Source: DATLFS01 sp035540935
Lineage (GTDB): Bacteria > Actinomycetota > CADDZG01 > WHSQ01
Direction: 5' to 3'
DNA: 41,143 bases
Assembly: GCA_035540935.1 (NCBI GenBank)
Contig: DATLFS010000021.1
Location: forward strand, 1 to 41,143
Position 1 is the stretch's first letter. Each line of letters opens with the position of its first letter. Positions 1 through 7,509 of this stretch are shown here, piece after piece. The notes under the pieces were generated by a model, which saw only the letters and a program-made list of their open reading frames with translations, was not told the DNA's origin and made no database searches. The position numbers were made by a program, and so were the translations under genes.

Positions 1-36
1 GACTGGCCGGGGATCCCGGAGGAGTTCCGGATATGA
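1..36 (+). CDS. 3' end of an unidentified gene (partial)
   Basis: The first frame of the window stays open and reads DWPGIPEEFRI before a TGA at 34-36. That stop overlaps the ATG of the next small gene in the sequence ATGA, the usual translational-coupling overlap in this genome. Only 11 codons are visible, so no function can be given. The upstream part lies outside the window. Confidence 0.55.
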   Translation, partial: DWPGIPEEFRI

Positions 37-203
37 GCGCCGTCTTGTTCGCGCTCCAGCCGACGCCGGCCCCGACCCCGACGATCCTCCGCGCGCCCCC
101 GGCCGATCCCCTCCAGACGGCCGGCGCGATCGTCGCCATCGTGCTCGCGCTGGCGGCCGGCTTCATCGGCTACCGCATCATCCGCGGCGGCCGCGGCCTC
201 TAA
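33..203 (+). CDS. small single-pass membrane protein, 56 aa
   Basis: An ATG at 33 follows a strong ribosome binding site (GGAGGAG at 18-24) and overlaps the previous stop by 4 nt. The 56-residue product has a Pro/Thr-rich stretch (PTPAPTPT), then one hydrophobic segment of about 20 residues (roughly 30-50) and a short basic, Gly-rich tail (RIIRGGRGL). This suggests a single membrane span with a positive C-terminus, probably cytoplasmic. I recognise no family. It may assist the product of the gene that ends at 36, but that is inference from the overlap alone. Confidence 0.6.
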   Translation: MSAVLFALQPTPAPTPTILRAPPADPLQTAGAIVAIVLALAAGFIGYRIIRGGRGL

Positions 204-211
204 CCGACTTT

Positions 212-252
212 CTGTGCCTGCGGTCGCGCTCAGCGCGACGCGCGGCACGCAG
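212..252. terminator. bidirectional hairpin between convergent genes
   Basis: GTCGCGC at 223-229 pairs with GCGCGAC at 233-239 across a 3-nt loop. Beyond a small internal loop, GTGCC at 214-218 pairs with GGCAC at 244-248. It lies between two convergent genes (stops at 203 and 292). It has no clear T-tract, which is common in high-GC bacteria, so it may serve both strands. Confidence 0.5.
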
Positions 253-291
253 AACGCCGATTTTCGGAAACTCTATGGGCGCAGGGTCGCG

Positions 292-1947
292 CTAGAACAT
301 CGGGGGCTCGGTGTACGTGCCCCACACGTCCTTCAGCGCCTCGACCATCTCGCCGAGCGTCACGTAAGCCTTCGCCGCCTCGACCAGAACGGGAACCGAG
401 TTGATCGCGTCGCGCCGGTCGCGCGCCATGTCCTTGAGGTCGGCGATCGCTCGCTCGGCGCGCGCCGCATCACGGTTCGCACGCACCTCGGCGACGGCCT
501 TCTTCTGACGCTCCTCGGTCTCGAGGCCGATGAGGAGGATCTCAGGCGGGTCCTGGACCGTCCTCGTGAAGCGGTTGACGCCGACCATGACCTTCTTCCC
601 CTGCTCCAGCAGCTGCTGGTAGCGGAAGGCGGCGTCGGCCATCTCCTTCTGGAAGAAACCCTCCTCGATCCCGGCGAGCATGCCGTCGAGGATGGAGCCG
701 TTGCCCATCTCGAGGATCTTCTCGAAGTAGACCTCGGCCTCGGCCTCGATCCGGTCGGTCAGGTCCTCGACGAACCAGGAGCCGCCGAGAGGATCGATCA
801 CGTTCGTCACGCCGGTCTCGTAGGCGATGATCTGCTGCGTCCGCAGCGCGATCTCCACCGCCTCCTCCGTCGGCAGCGCCAGCACCTCGTCGAGCGAGTT
901 CGTGTGGAGGCTCTGGGTCCCGCCGAGGACCGCGGCGAGCGCCTCCGTCGCGGTCCGGACGACGTTGTTGTAAGGCTGCTGCCCGGTGAGGGAGCAGCCG
1001 GCCGTCTGAGTGTGGAACTTGAGCATCCACGAGCGCTCGGACTTCGCCCCGTAGTGGTCCCGCATCCAGCGCGACCAGATACGGCGCGCCGCCCGGAACT
1101 TGGCGATCTCCTCGAAGAAGTCGATGTGGCTGTTGAAGAAGAACGACAAGCCCTTCGCGAAGTCGTCGATGTCGAGGCCGCGCCTCATCCCGAGCTCGAC
1201 GTGGGCGAATCCGGAGGCGACGGTGAACGCGAGCTCCTGCGCCGCCGTCGAACCCGCCTCGCGGATGTGATAGCCGGAGATGGACAGCGGGTAGTAGCGC
1301 GGCATCTCGCGGGCGCAGAACTCCATCATGTCGCCGGTGAGGCGAAGGTGCGGCTGCGGCGGGAACAGCCACTCCTTCTGGGCGATGTACTCCTTCAGGA
1401 TGTCGGTCTGGCAGGTGCCGCCCAGCTTCTCGACCGACGCACCCTGCTTCTCGGCGGCGGCGATGTACATCGCGAAGACCATCGGGGCGGGCCCCGAGAT
1501 CGTCATCGAGGTGGTGATCGACTCGAGGTCGATGCCCCCGAACAGCACCTCCATGTCGGCCAGTGAGTCGATGGCGACCCCGCAGCGGCCGACCTCGCCG
1601 GCGGAGTGGGGGTCGTCGGAGTCTCGGCCCATCAGCGTGGGCATGTCGAACGCCACCGACAGTCCCGTCTGCCCCTGCTCGGTCAGGAACTTGTACCGCT
1701 CGTTGGTCTCGTCCGCCGTGCCGAAGCCGGCGAACTGGCGCATCGTCCAGAGGCGGCCGCGGTACCCGGAGGGATAGATGCCCCTCGTGTAGGGGAACTC
1801 GCCCGGCACGCCGATCTTGGGGTCGGGGTCCTGCGGCCCGTAGAGCGGGTCGAGCGGCATCGACGAGAGCGTGTCGAAGTCGACGTCGTCTCGGAGACTT
1901 GCCTGCTCATAGCGGGTTTTCCAGCGTTCGAAGAGCTCTGAGGCCAT
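292..1947 (-). CDS. B12-dependent acyl-CoA (methylmalonyl-CoA type) mutase, large subunit
   Basis: This 551-aa protein is the catalytic TIM-barrel subunit of a coenzyme B12-dependent acyl-CoA mutase, which interconverts methylmalonyl-CoA and succinyl-CoA or a similar branched/linear pair. Visible family motifs include RGRLWTMRQFAGFGTADETN, GLSVAFDMPTLMGRDSDDP, QTDILKEYIAQKEWLFPP, SISGYHIREAG, FHTQTAG, LHTNSLDEVLALPTEEA and DPLGGSW. It has no C-terminal B12-binding domain, so a separate small subunit is expected; none is in the window. The GRDSDDP signature and the EPPMF end resemble the IcmA-like branch. However, the Tyr of SGYRGRLW and the Arg of PHLRL match the methylmalonyl-CoA-binding positions, so the exact substrate is open. 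The start at 1947 is preferred because the protein then begins just before the conserved domain, and a -10 element lies 7 nt upstream. The MeaB chaperone is encoded at 3613-4551. Confidence 0.9.
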   Translation of the reverse strand: MASELFERWKTRYEQASLRDDVDFDTLSSMPLDPLYGPQDPDPKIGVPGEFPYTRGIYPSGYRGRLWTMRQFAGFGTADETNERYKFLTEQGQTGLSVAFDMPTLMGRDSDDPHSAGEVGRCGVAIDSLADMEVLFGGIDLESITTSMTISGPAPMVFAMYIAAAEKQGASVEKLGGTCQTDILKEYIAQKEWLFPPQPHLRLTGDMMEFCAREMPRYYPLSISGYHIREAGSTAAQELAFTVASGFAHVELGMRRGLDIDDFAKGLSFFFNSHIDFFEEIAKFRAARRIWSRWMRDHYGAKSERSWMLKFHTQTAGCSLTGQQPYNNVVRTATEALAAVLGGTQSLHTNSLDEVLALPTEEAVEIALRTQQIIAYETGVTNVIDPLGGSWFVEDLTDRIEAEAEVYFEKILEMGNGSILDGMLAGIEEGFFQKEMADAAFRYQQLLEQGKKVMVGVNRFTRTVQDPPEILLIGLETEERQKKAVAEVRANRDAARAERAIADLKDMARDRRDAINSVPVLVEAAKAYVTLGEMVEALKDVWGTYTEPPMF

Positions 1948-1954
1948 GGCCGCC

Positions 1955-1960
1955 AGTGTA
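1955..1960 (-). promoter_or_regulatory. putative -10 element (TACACT), leaderless start of the mutase gene
   Basis: TACACT on the minus strand ends 7 nt before the ATG at 1947, so transcription would start at or within a base or two of the start codon. There is no convincing Shine-Dalgarno sequence, which fits a leaderless mRNA. No strong -35 is visible. Confidence 0.45.
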
Positions 1961-2026
1961 CCCGGCAGGTGCATCCGAACCCCGTAGCGTGCAGGGGTCC
2001 TCCCATCCGTGCAGAACCCTCCCGTC

Positions 2027-3616
2027 ATGCGAAAAATCATCTTCACCTTGCTCGTCGTCGCCCTCGTAGGCTCACTTGCTCCGATCGGGCGCTCCGACCC
2101 AGCCGTCCTGACGATCGTCCGCGCCCAGCCGCGCTCCGATTCCGAGGCGGCGTGGCTGATGAACGCGTTCGACGAGACCCACAACCACGAGCACGACCAG
2201 ATCGAGCTGCTCCTGTGGCCGGGAGACCGCGCCCGCCTCGATGCCGCCGGCGTCGACTACGAGGTCGTGATCCCGGACCTCGTCGCCCACGACCTGCGGC
2301 TCGCGTCGCAGCCGAAGACGCGGGTGTCGCTGCCCGGGCCGGACCGGAGCGACTACCGGCGGCTGGGCGATTACGTGACCGAGATGAAGCAGCTCGCGGA
2401 GGAGAACCCGAAGATCGTCCGCCTGATCGAGCTGCCCGAGCCGTCGCTCGAGGGGCGACAGGTGTTCGGTCTCGAGATCGCCGCGCCCGCCGGACCGTCC
2501 GACGGCCGTCCCGTCTACTACGTCGACGGGCTGCATCACGCCCGGGAGTGGCCGGCCGCCGAGTTCGTGATGATCTTCGCCCACCACCTCGTCGAGGGCT
2601 ACGGGAAAGACCGCGCCGTCACGAGCCTGCTGAAGCGCACGCGCGTCATCCTGATCCCGGTCGTGAACCCGGACGGCTTCGACTACTCGAGGGAGTCGCC
2701 GCTGTCGGCGAACCAGACGGTTGCCGACCTGACCTGGCCGACCGGCTACGGCAACGGGTTCGAGGGTTACTGGCGCAAGAACCGCCGCTCCCTCACCGGC
2801 GTGACCGTTCCGGCCGTGCAGAAGAACCCGGACGCCTACGGCGTCGACCCGAACCGTAACTACGCGTATCTCTGGGGGGACAACCAGGGCGGCTCCTCCG
2901 GCTTTCAGCTCGACACCACCTACCGCGGCACAGAGCCGTTCTCGGAGCCGGAGACGCGCAACGTGCGTAGCGTCGTGCTCTCCAGCCCCGTCACCGGCGT
3001 TATCACCAACCACACCTACCAGGCCACCGTTCTGCGGACCGGCGGCGGCGACGCCCCCGATGACAAGGTGCTGATCAAGATCGGCGACCGGCTGGCGGCG
3101 GCGATGGGCTATGAGAACCGCGCCACCGTCGGTTACCCGACTACCGGCACCACCGACGACTGGATCTATGCGGCGATGGGCGCGCTCGGCTTCACGTTCG
3201 AGCACGGCAGCATCGGGTTCCACCCGCCCTACGCGGTCGGAGTGGGCGACCTGGCACCGAAGGTGATGAAGGCCTTCATGATCATGGGCGAGGTCGCCGC
3301 CGATCCGCGGCAACACGCGGTCATAAGCGGACGCGTCGCGGCGGGGCGCGCCACACTGACGCTGACTAAGTCCTTCAAGACGGAGCTCTCCAACGGGAAC
3401 CCGACCGGCGAGAAGGCGATCACGGAGAAGCTCAAGCTGACCCTGAAGACGCGTCCGGACGGACGCTTCGTCTGGCACGTGCCCCAGAGCGTCCGCCCCT
3501 ACGAGAAGAAACCCGAGGCGTACACGTTGACCGTGACCGCCGGCGGGGAGAAGGTGTCGCGCTCGATCGTCCTCCGGCGAGGCGACCGCGTCGACGTGGG
3601 GACGATCCGGCTCTAG
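2027..3616 (+). CDS. secreted M14-family zinc carboxypeptidase
   Basis: A 529-aa secreted metallocarboxypeptidase that removes C-terminal residues from peptides. The N-terminus MRKIIFTLLVVALVGSLAP is a signal peptide, which is why the ATG at 2027 is preferred over the in-frame GTG at 2009. The M14 catalytic set is complete: zinc ligands His171 and Glu174 in HHAREW, and His329 in TNHTY; the NPDGFDYS and VDPNRNYAYLWG substrate-binding motifs; and general base Glu392 in FTFEHG. About 130 residues follow the catalytic domain and look like a beta-rich C-terminal domain, predicted by composition only. The gene is divergent from the mutase gene and convergent with meaB; the two stops share the tetranucleotide CTAG (3613-3616). 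The start has no obvious SD. Confidence 0.88.
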   Translation: MRKIIFTLLVVALVGSLAPIGRSDPAVLTIVRAQPRSDSEAAWLMNAFDETHNHEHDQIELLLWPGDRARLDAAGVDYEVVIPDLVAHDLRLASQPKTRVSLPGPDRSDYRRLGDYVTEMKQLAEENPKIVRLIELPEPSLEGRQVFGLEIAAPAGPSDGRPVYYVDGLHHAREWPAAEFVMIFAHHLVEGYGKDRAVTSLLKRTRVILIPVVNPDGFDYSRESPLSANQTVADLTWPTGYGNGFEGYWRKNRRSLTGVTVPAVQKNPDAYGVDPNRNYAYLWGDNQGGSSGFQLDTTYRGTEPFSEPETRNVRSVVLSSPVTGVITNHTYQATVLRTGGGDAPDDKVLIKIGDRLAAAMGYENRATVGYPTTGTTDDWIYAAMGALGFTFEHGSIGFHPPYAVGVGDLAPKVMKAFMIMGEVAADPRQHAVISGRVAAGRATLTLTKSFKTELSNGNPTGEKAITEKLKLTLKTRPDGRFVWHVPQSVRPYEKKPEAYTLTVTAGGEKVSRSIVLRRGDRVDVGTIRL

Positions 3617-4551
3617 CGGGCCGCCAGCGCGGCGACGATGCGGTCGGCCGCGGCGTAGGGATCGGTCCGCCGTTCATGGACGTCGTGCACGAGGTCGGCG
3701 AGAAGACCGCTCATCTCGGCGTCGATGCGGCGCCGATAGCGCTCGGCCACGATCTCACGGATCTCCCGCGCGACACGGCGCCGCCGCCTCTCCTCTAGGA
3801 GGCCCCTCTCCTCCTGGTAGGCGCGGTGCTTCTCGACCGCCGCCCACAGCTCGTCTGTCCCCTCGTCCTTCACGGCGACGGTCGTGACGATCTCGGGCTT
3901 CCACTCCGCATCCGACATCTGGAGCATCTGGCGGATCTCCCGTACCGTCTCCTTCGTCCCGGCGCGATCGGCCTTGTTCACGACGAATACGTCGGCTATC
4001 TCCATGAGACCGGCCTTGCCGGCCTGGACGGCGTCACCCCACCCGGGATTGAGAACGACGATCGTCGTGTCGCAGGCGTCGGTGATCTCAACCTCGCTCT
4101 GCCCGACACCCACCGTCTCGATGATCACGATCGACATGCCTGCGGCATCGAGGACGCGCAGTGCTTCGGGAGTAGCGAGAGCGATGCCCCCCAGATGGCC
4201 GCGCGTCGCCATCGACCGGATGAAGACGTCGGGATCGGTGGCGTGCGACTGCATCCGCACGCGGTCTCCGAGCAGCGCTCCACCGGAGAAGGGGCTCGAC
4301 GGATCGACGGCGAGCACTCCGACCGCATGGTCGTCCCGCCGCGCCCGCGCCACGACCCTCTCGGTGAGGGTCGACTTCCCCGCTCCCGGCGCGCCGGTGA
4401 TCCCGATGGAGTAGGCGGATCCGGTGTGCGGGAACAGAGCCCGCATCACGTCGCCGAGTTGAGGACCGCCGTCTTCCACGAGCGAGATCAGCCGTGCGAT
4501 GGCGCGCCGTTCGCCGCGCACGGCGCGCCCGACCAGATCGTCCGGGTCCAT
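3613..4551 (-). CDS. meaB: methylmalonyl-CoA mutase-associated GTPase MeaB (ArgK family)
   Basis: A 312-aa G3E P-loop GTPase that guards and reloads the adenosylcobalamin cofactor of acyl-CoA mutases. Motifs: Walker A GAPGAGKS (53-60), DPSSPFSGGALLGDRVRM, ATRGHLGG, the switch segment ETVGVGQSE (145-153) and NKAD (192-195); the C-terminal part is helical and basic, as in the family. The ATG at 4551 lies 5 nt after the stop of the NifU-like gene, so it ends the operon spoIID-like, nifU-like, meaB. Its client, the mutase large subunit, lies nearby on the same strand but in another transcription unit, with the M14 peptidase gene between. The length is usual for the family (about 310-330 aa). Confidence 0.94.
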   Translation of the reverse strand: MDPDDLVGRAVRGERRAIARLISLVEDGGPQLGDVMRALFPHTGSAYSIGITGAPGAGKSTLTERVVARARRDDHAVGVLAVDPSSPFSGGALLGDRVRMQSHATDPDVFIRSMATRGHLGGIALATPEALRVLDAAGMSIVIIETVGVGQSEVEITDACDTTIVVLNPGWGDAVQAGKAGLMEIADVFVVNKADRAGTKETVREIRQMLQMSDAEWKPEIVTTVAVKDEGTDELWAAVEKHRAYQEERGLLEERRRRRVAREIREIVAERYRRRIDAEMSGLLADLVHDVHERRTDPYAAADRIVAALAAR

Positions 4552-4556
4552 GTGTG

Positions 4557-4796
4557 CTACGCCTCGACGGCGACGACTTCGGTGATCTCCGGGACGTGCT
4601 CTCGGATGATGCGCTCGACGCCGTGGCGCAGTGTGACCGGCGAGATCGGGCACGTCTCGCACACGCCGAGGAGCTGAACCGTCGCGGTCGTGCCGCGGAC
4701 GCTCTCTAGGCGGATGTCGCCGCCGTCCATCTGGATGGCCGGGCGGATGAGCTCGAGAGCCTCGCGGACCTGATCCTCGACCGTTAGCTGCGCCAC
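4557..4796 (-). CDS. NifU-like C-terminal domain protein (Fe-S scaffold/carrier)
   Basis: A 79-aa protein consisting only of the NifU C-terminal domain, which binds a transferable iron-sulfur cluster through a CxxC motif. The motif is Cys46-Glu-Thr-Cys49 in LGVCETCPISPVTL; the preceding AIQMDGGDIRLESV is the typical domain start. The start codon is GTG at 4796 and overlaps the 3' end of the SpoIID-like gene by 13 nt; meaB begins 5 nt after its stop. No isc or suf genes are in the window. It probably serves as an Fe-S delivery protein, though the real client is not evident from context. Confidence 0.88.
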   Translation of the reverse strand: MAQLTVEDQVREALELIRPAIQMDGGDIRLESVRGTTATVQLLGVCETCPISPVTLRHGVERIIREHVPEITEVVAVEA

Positions 4797-6466
4797 CCGG
4801 CCATCCTACTTGAGAGCCTCATCGCGGCCGTGGTTGTGAGGACGAGCAGCACCAGCGCGAGCAGGGCCGCGCGCGGCGGCGCATCTTCCGCTCGGACGTC
4901 CTCCGGCGCGCCCCGCGCGGTCACAGGCGGGTCGTCCGGAGCCTCCACCAGGATCCGCACCGGCTCGCTCTCGCGCCGCGCGCCGGCGGCCGCCGCCTGC
5001 ACCCTCACCTCGTACTCGCCGGGTTCGACCGGAGCGAGCCACACGATGCGTCTCCGCCCCGCGCTCTTGACGCGCGCGCCGGAGTCGTCGAATCCACCCG
5101 GCGCGCGCGTGACGGTCTTGACGCGGGCGGGTCGCGACAGCGCGATCGTGAGGTAGGCAGGCTCTCCGACCTCGACGCGGCGCGGCGCGGCCACGATCCC
5201 GACTTCGAGCGGCAGCCCGAAGCCGCGGGGAGGCTCGACCCCAACGGTTCCCGTCCCCGTCCACCGGAAGCGCCACGTCCCGAGCGCGTCCTCGACGAGA
5301 GTCCGCCCGCGCGCGTCGACGAGCCGGAAGGCGCCGGAGACCGCGACGTCGTTCAGTCCCCAGCCAACTCCTACGCCGATCCGCGGGTTCGGGGCGGAGC
5401 CGATCTCGGCCCCGCGGTAGTAGTGGCGCAGGATGTCCCGGTAGGACGCACCGCGGCGCGCCATCCCTTCCGCTCCCCACTGCGACATCCCGACGCCGTG
5501 GCCCCACCCTCTGCCTTCGACCCGCACGACCCCTCGCCGGCTCGAGATCGTCAGACGGTTGCTGGGGAACGTCTCCGGCAGACGCCCGGAGGAGGTGGGC
5601 CAGCGCGACGGGTAATCGCCGGGAAACATCTCGGGTGCGGCGGTACGCACGAGCACGCGCAGCTCCTCGGCCGTGCTGGTCGTGCGGCCCCTCCGCCCTA
5701 TGTACTCGACATCGGGATAGTGGCGACCCGAGGTCGAGGGGACGGTGCGCACCCCGATCAGACGCCCGTTGCCGCGCCACCATCCGGCGTGCCGCAGGAT
5801 CCGCTCGAGCCGCCGGACGGTGAAGCGCACCTCCCAGCGGTAGAGCGGCGACCCCTCCTCGAACGTGCTCGGCACCCCGCGCAGGTAGGGATAGGCGGGC
5901 TCGCTCGTGTACACCTGCGGGTTGTCGAGCGTGTGGCCGCCCGAGGTCGAGTGGTAGCGCGCCAGGATCGGCGCGCCGCCGTAGAGGACCGCCTCGCCCG
6001 CCGTGTCCCGCACGGCGGCAGCCCACCGCAGACCGTCGGGCAAGGTCACGACCGCCGCGCCCGTGAAGACCTGGCAGTCCACGGTGGCGCAGATGTCGAA
6101 GCCGTAGACGGCGGCGGATCCGGCGCGCGGACGTCCCAGCGTCCAGAGCGCATAGGTCCGCGCCGCCACCGCCTGGGCCTTGAGCGCCTCCCGCGGCCAC
6201 TCGGTTGGGACCTCCTGGAGCCCGAGGAGATATCTCTCGAGCGGCAGCCGGTTGACGACCACGATGCCGTCGGGCGCGGCCTTCAATTCGATCGTTCCGA
6301 AGTACGAGCCGAGACCCGCGACCGAAAGAGCGCCCGCGCCCGTCGGCACGAGACGGACGGGCGCGGCCACCGCGCCGAGCCGCCGCGCCTTCGGCGCCGC
6401 CCCCGCCCACGGCACGGCCGCCGCGAGCACCGCCACTAGGATGACCGCCGCCAGGAGCCGCTTCAT
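4784..6466 (-). CDS. SpoIID/LytB-domain protein, secreted and C-terminally anchored
   Basis: A 560-aa exported protein of the SpoIID/LytB family, lytic transglycosylases acting on peptidoglycan. MKRLLAAVILVAVLAAA is a signal peptide, which supports the ATG at 6466 rather than codons 18 or 27 nt upstream. The SpoIID domain shows ERYLLGLQEVPTEWPREALK with the predicted catalytic Glu89, then AQAVAARTYALW, YHSTSGGHT and the closing GRGWGHGVGMSQWGAEGMA. A C-terminal region of about 150 residues looks Ig-like, and a hydrophobic segment (ALLALVLLVLTTTAAM) near the end suggests a membrane anchor. In Bacillus the family acts in spore engulfment, but homologues are common in non-sporulating bacteria. 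It is the first gene of an operon with the NifU-like and meaB genes. Confidence 0.85.
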   Translation of the reverse strand: MKRLLAAVILVAVLAAAVPWAGAAPKARRLGAVAAPVRLVPTGAGALSVAGLGSYFGTIELKAAPDGIVVVNRLPLERYLLGLQEVPTEWPREALKAQAVAARTYALWTLGRPRAGSAAVYGFDICATVDCQVFTGAAVVTLPDGLRWAAAVRDTAGEAVLYGGAPILARYHSTSGGHTLDNPQVYTSEPAYPYLRGVPSTFEEGSPLYRWEVRFTVRRLERILRHAGWWRGNGRLIGVRTVPSTSGRHYPDVEYIGRRGRTTSTAEELRVLVRTAAPEMFPGDYPSRWPTSSGRLPETFPSNRLTISSRRGVVRVEGRGWGHGVGMSQWGAEGMARRGASYRDILRHYYRGAEIGSAPNPRIGVGVGWGLNDVAVSGAFRLVDARGRTLVEDALGTWRFRWTGTGTVGVEPPRGFGLPLEVGIVAAPRRVEVGEPAYLTIALSRPARVKTVTRAPGGFDDSGARVKSAGRRRIVWLAPVEPGEYEVRVQAAAAGARRESEPVRILVEAPDDPPVTARGAPEDVRAEDAPPRAALLALVLLVLTTTAAMRLSSRMAGWRS

Positions 6467-6482
6467 CCCCCCAGGATGCGCC

Positions 6483-6869
6483 ATGACCCGCACGCCCCGC
6501 GACCACCTCTACCCGAGCCTGGGAACGATGCTCCGGCGCGCCCTTCGCCGGCGCTGCCCCCGCTGCGGCGGGGGGAACATCTTCGGGGGGTATTTCCGCC
6601 TCCGCCGCGCGTGTCCCACGTGCGGCCACCTCTTCGAGCGGGAGAGCGGCTACTGGGTGAGCGCGATGATCGTGAACACGGCCGTCACCGAGGCGATCTT
6701 CGGGATCCTCTTCGTCACCGTCCTCTTCGCGACGATCCCGGACGTCCGCTGGGTCCCGCTCCTCGCGATCGGGCTCGGAACCAACCTCCTCATCCCGATC
6801 TTCTTCTATCCCTACTCGAAGACGGTGTGGATGGCGATCGATCTCCACTTCCACAAGCCCGGAACCTGA
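6483..6869 (+). CDS. DUF983 family membrane protein with zinc ribbon
   Basis: A 128-aa protein of the DUF983 type. The N-terminal half carries two CxxC pairs (RCPRCGGGNIF and ACPTCGHLFE), forming a zinc ribbon. The second half has two hydrophobic segments: MIVNTAVTEAIFGILFVTVL, and WVPLLAIGLGTNLLIPIFF before YPYSKTVWMAIDL. The function is not established; in other bacteria relatives lie near cytochrome oxidase genes, but no such genes are here. The ATG at 6483 is only 16 nt from the divergent SpoIID-like start, so its promoter must lie within that gene. A TAGGAT at 6437-6442 is a candidate -10. Confidence 0.75.
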   Translation: MTRTPRDHLYPSLGTMLRRALRRRCPRCGGGNIFGGYFRLRRACPTCGHLFERESGYWVSAMIVNTAVTEAIFGILFVTVLFATIPDVRWVPLLAIGLGTNLLIPIFFYPYSKTVWMAIDLHFHKPGT

Positions 6870-6894
6870 GACCTTCGGAGCCCGTCGAACGAGC

Positions 6895-7509
6895 ATGAGA
6901 TCTCCCCGTCTGTGGCTCGTCGTCGGCGTCGCCGCGGCATCGGTCGTCGTCATGCCCGAAAAGGCGCTCGCCTGCTCGTGCGCGCCTGCGCCCCCTCCTC
7001 AGGAAGCCGTCGACGACTTCGACGCCGTGTTCGCAGGGACCGTGGAACGTGCCGAGGACCGCTCCCGTCCTCCGAAGTCGCGGAAGGGAAAGCCCGTCGG
7101 GGTCTCCTCGTTCGGGCCGATCCTCTACACCTTCAAGGTCGATGCGGCCGCACGCGGCGACGTGATTTCTACGATGCAGGTCCTGTCGACCGGGGGCGGT
7201 GCCTCGTGCGGCGCGAGCTTCCGCGAGGGGAAGCGTTATCTGGTCTTCGCCTACTTCGGGCACGATCTGCGGGACACGGGCGACCCGAGGGACCCGCTCT
7301 GGACGAATCTGTGCACCCCGACGCAGAGCGTCGGCTTGAACACCCCCCTCCCGATCGCCGCGACGCCCGTCGCCGAACGGGAGCTCGTGGGGCCGCCGCT
7401 CGATCCCGCCGGAGAGCGGTCGCCGTGGGTCTTCATCGGCGGAGCGACCGTGATCGTCGTAGCCGCTGCGGTCCTCGTTCTCAGGTTGCGGCGCTCTCCG
7501 TCACGCTGA
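6895..7509 (+). CDS. exported TIMP/netrin-like (NTR) domain protein with C-terminal membrane anchor
   Basis: A 204-aa protein. A signal peptide (MRSPRLWLVVGVAAASVVVM) ends at ALA, so the mature chain would begin with Cys27 in CSCAP, the hallmark of tissue-inhibitor-of-metalloproteinase/NTR folds. Further conserved elements are FDAVFAGTVERAE, a segment with ILYTFKVDAAARGD, GASCGASFREGKRYLVFA and a second Cys pair partner in WTNLC. Near the C-terminus, WVFIGGATVIVVAAAVLVL is a transmembrane helix followed by RLRRSPSR, so the domain is displayed outside the cell. Bacterial members have no proven function; protease inhibition is only an analogy. The gene overlaps murA tail to tail by 29 nt. Confidence 0.72.
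   Translation: MRSPRLWLVVGVAAASVVVMPEKALACSCAPAPPPQEAVDDFDAVFAGTVERAEDRSRPPKSRKGKPVGVSSFGPILYTFKVDAAARGDVISTMQVLSTGGGASCGASFREGKRYLVFAYFGHDLRDTGDPRDPLWTNLCTPTQSVGLNTPLPIAATPVAERELVGPPLDPAGERSPWVFIGGATVIVVAAAVLVLRLRRSPSR

Noticed and set aside
214..1566. Long plus-strand frame of 450 codons opposite the mutase gene
   Set aside because: It is the antisense shadow of a clear mutase gene; its composition (Leu/Arg/Asp/Val-rich) is what high-GC antisense frames give, and no motif is visible.
292..1947. Calling the mutase firmly isobutyryl-CoA mutase
   Set aside because: The overall signature is IcmA-like, but the Tyr and Arg at the carboxylate-binding positions fit methylmalonyl-CoA, so the substrate is left open.
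2009..2026. GTG at 2009 as start of the M14 peptidase
   Set aside because: It would add MQNPPV before a normal signal peptide; the ATG at 2027 begins directly with the basic n-region.
4806..6953. Minus-strand frame of 715 codons across the SpoIID-like and DUF983 genes
   Set aside because: Out of frame with the SpoIID motifs and covers the DUF983 coding region; low-complexity Arg/Ala/Gly composition marks it as a shadow.
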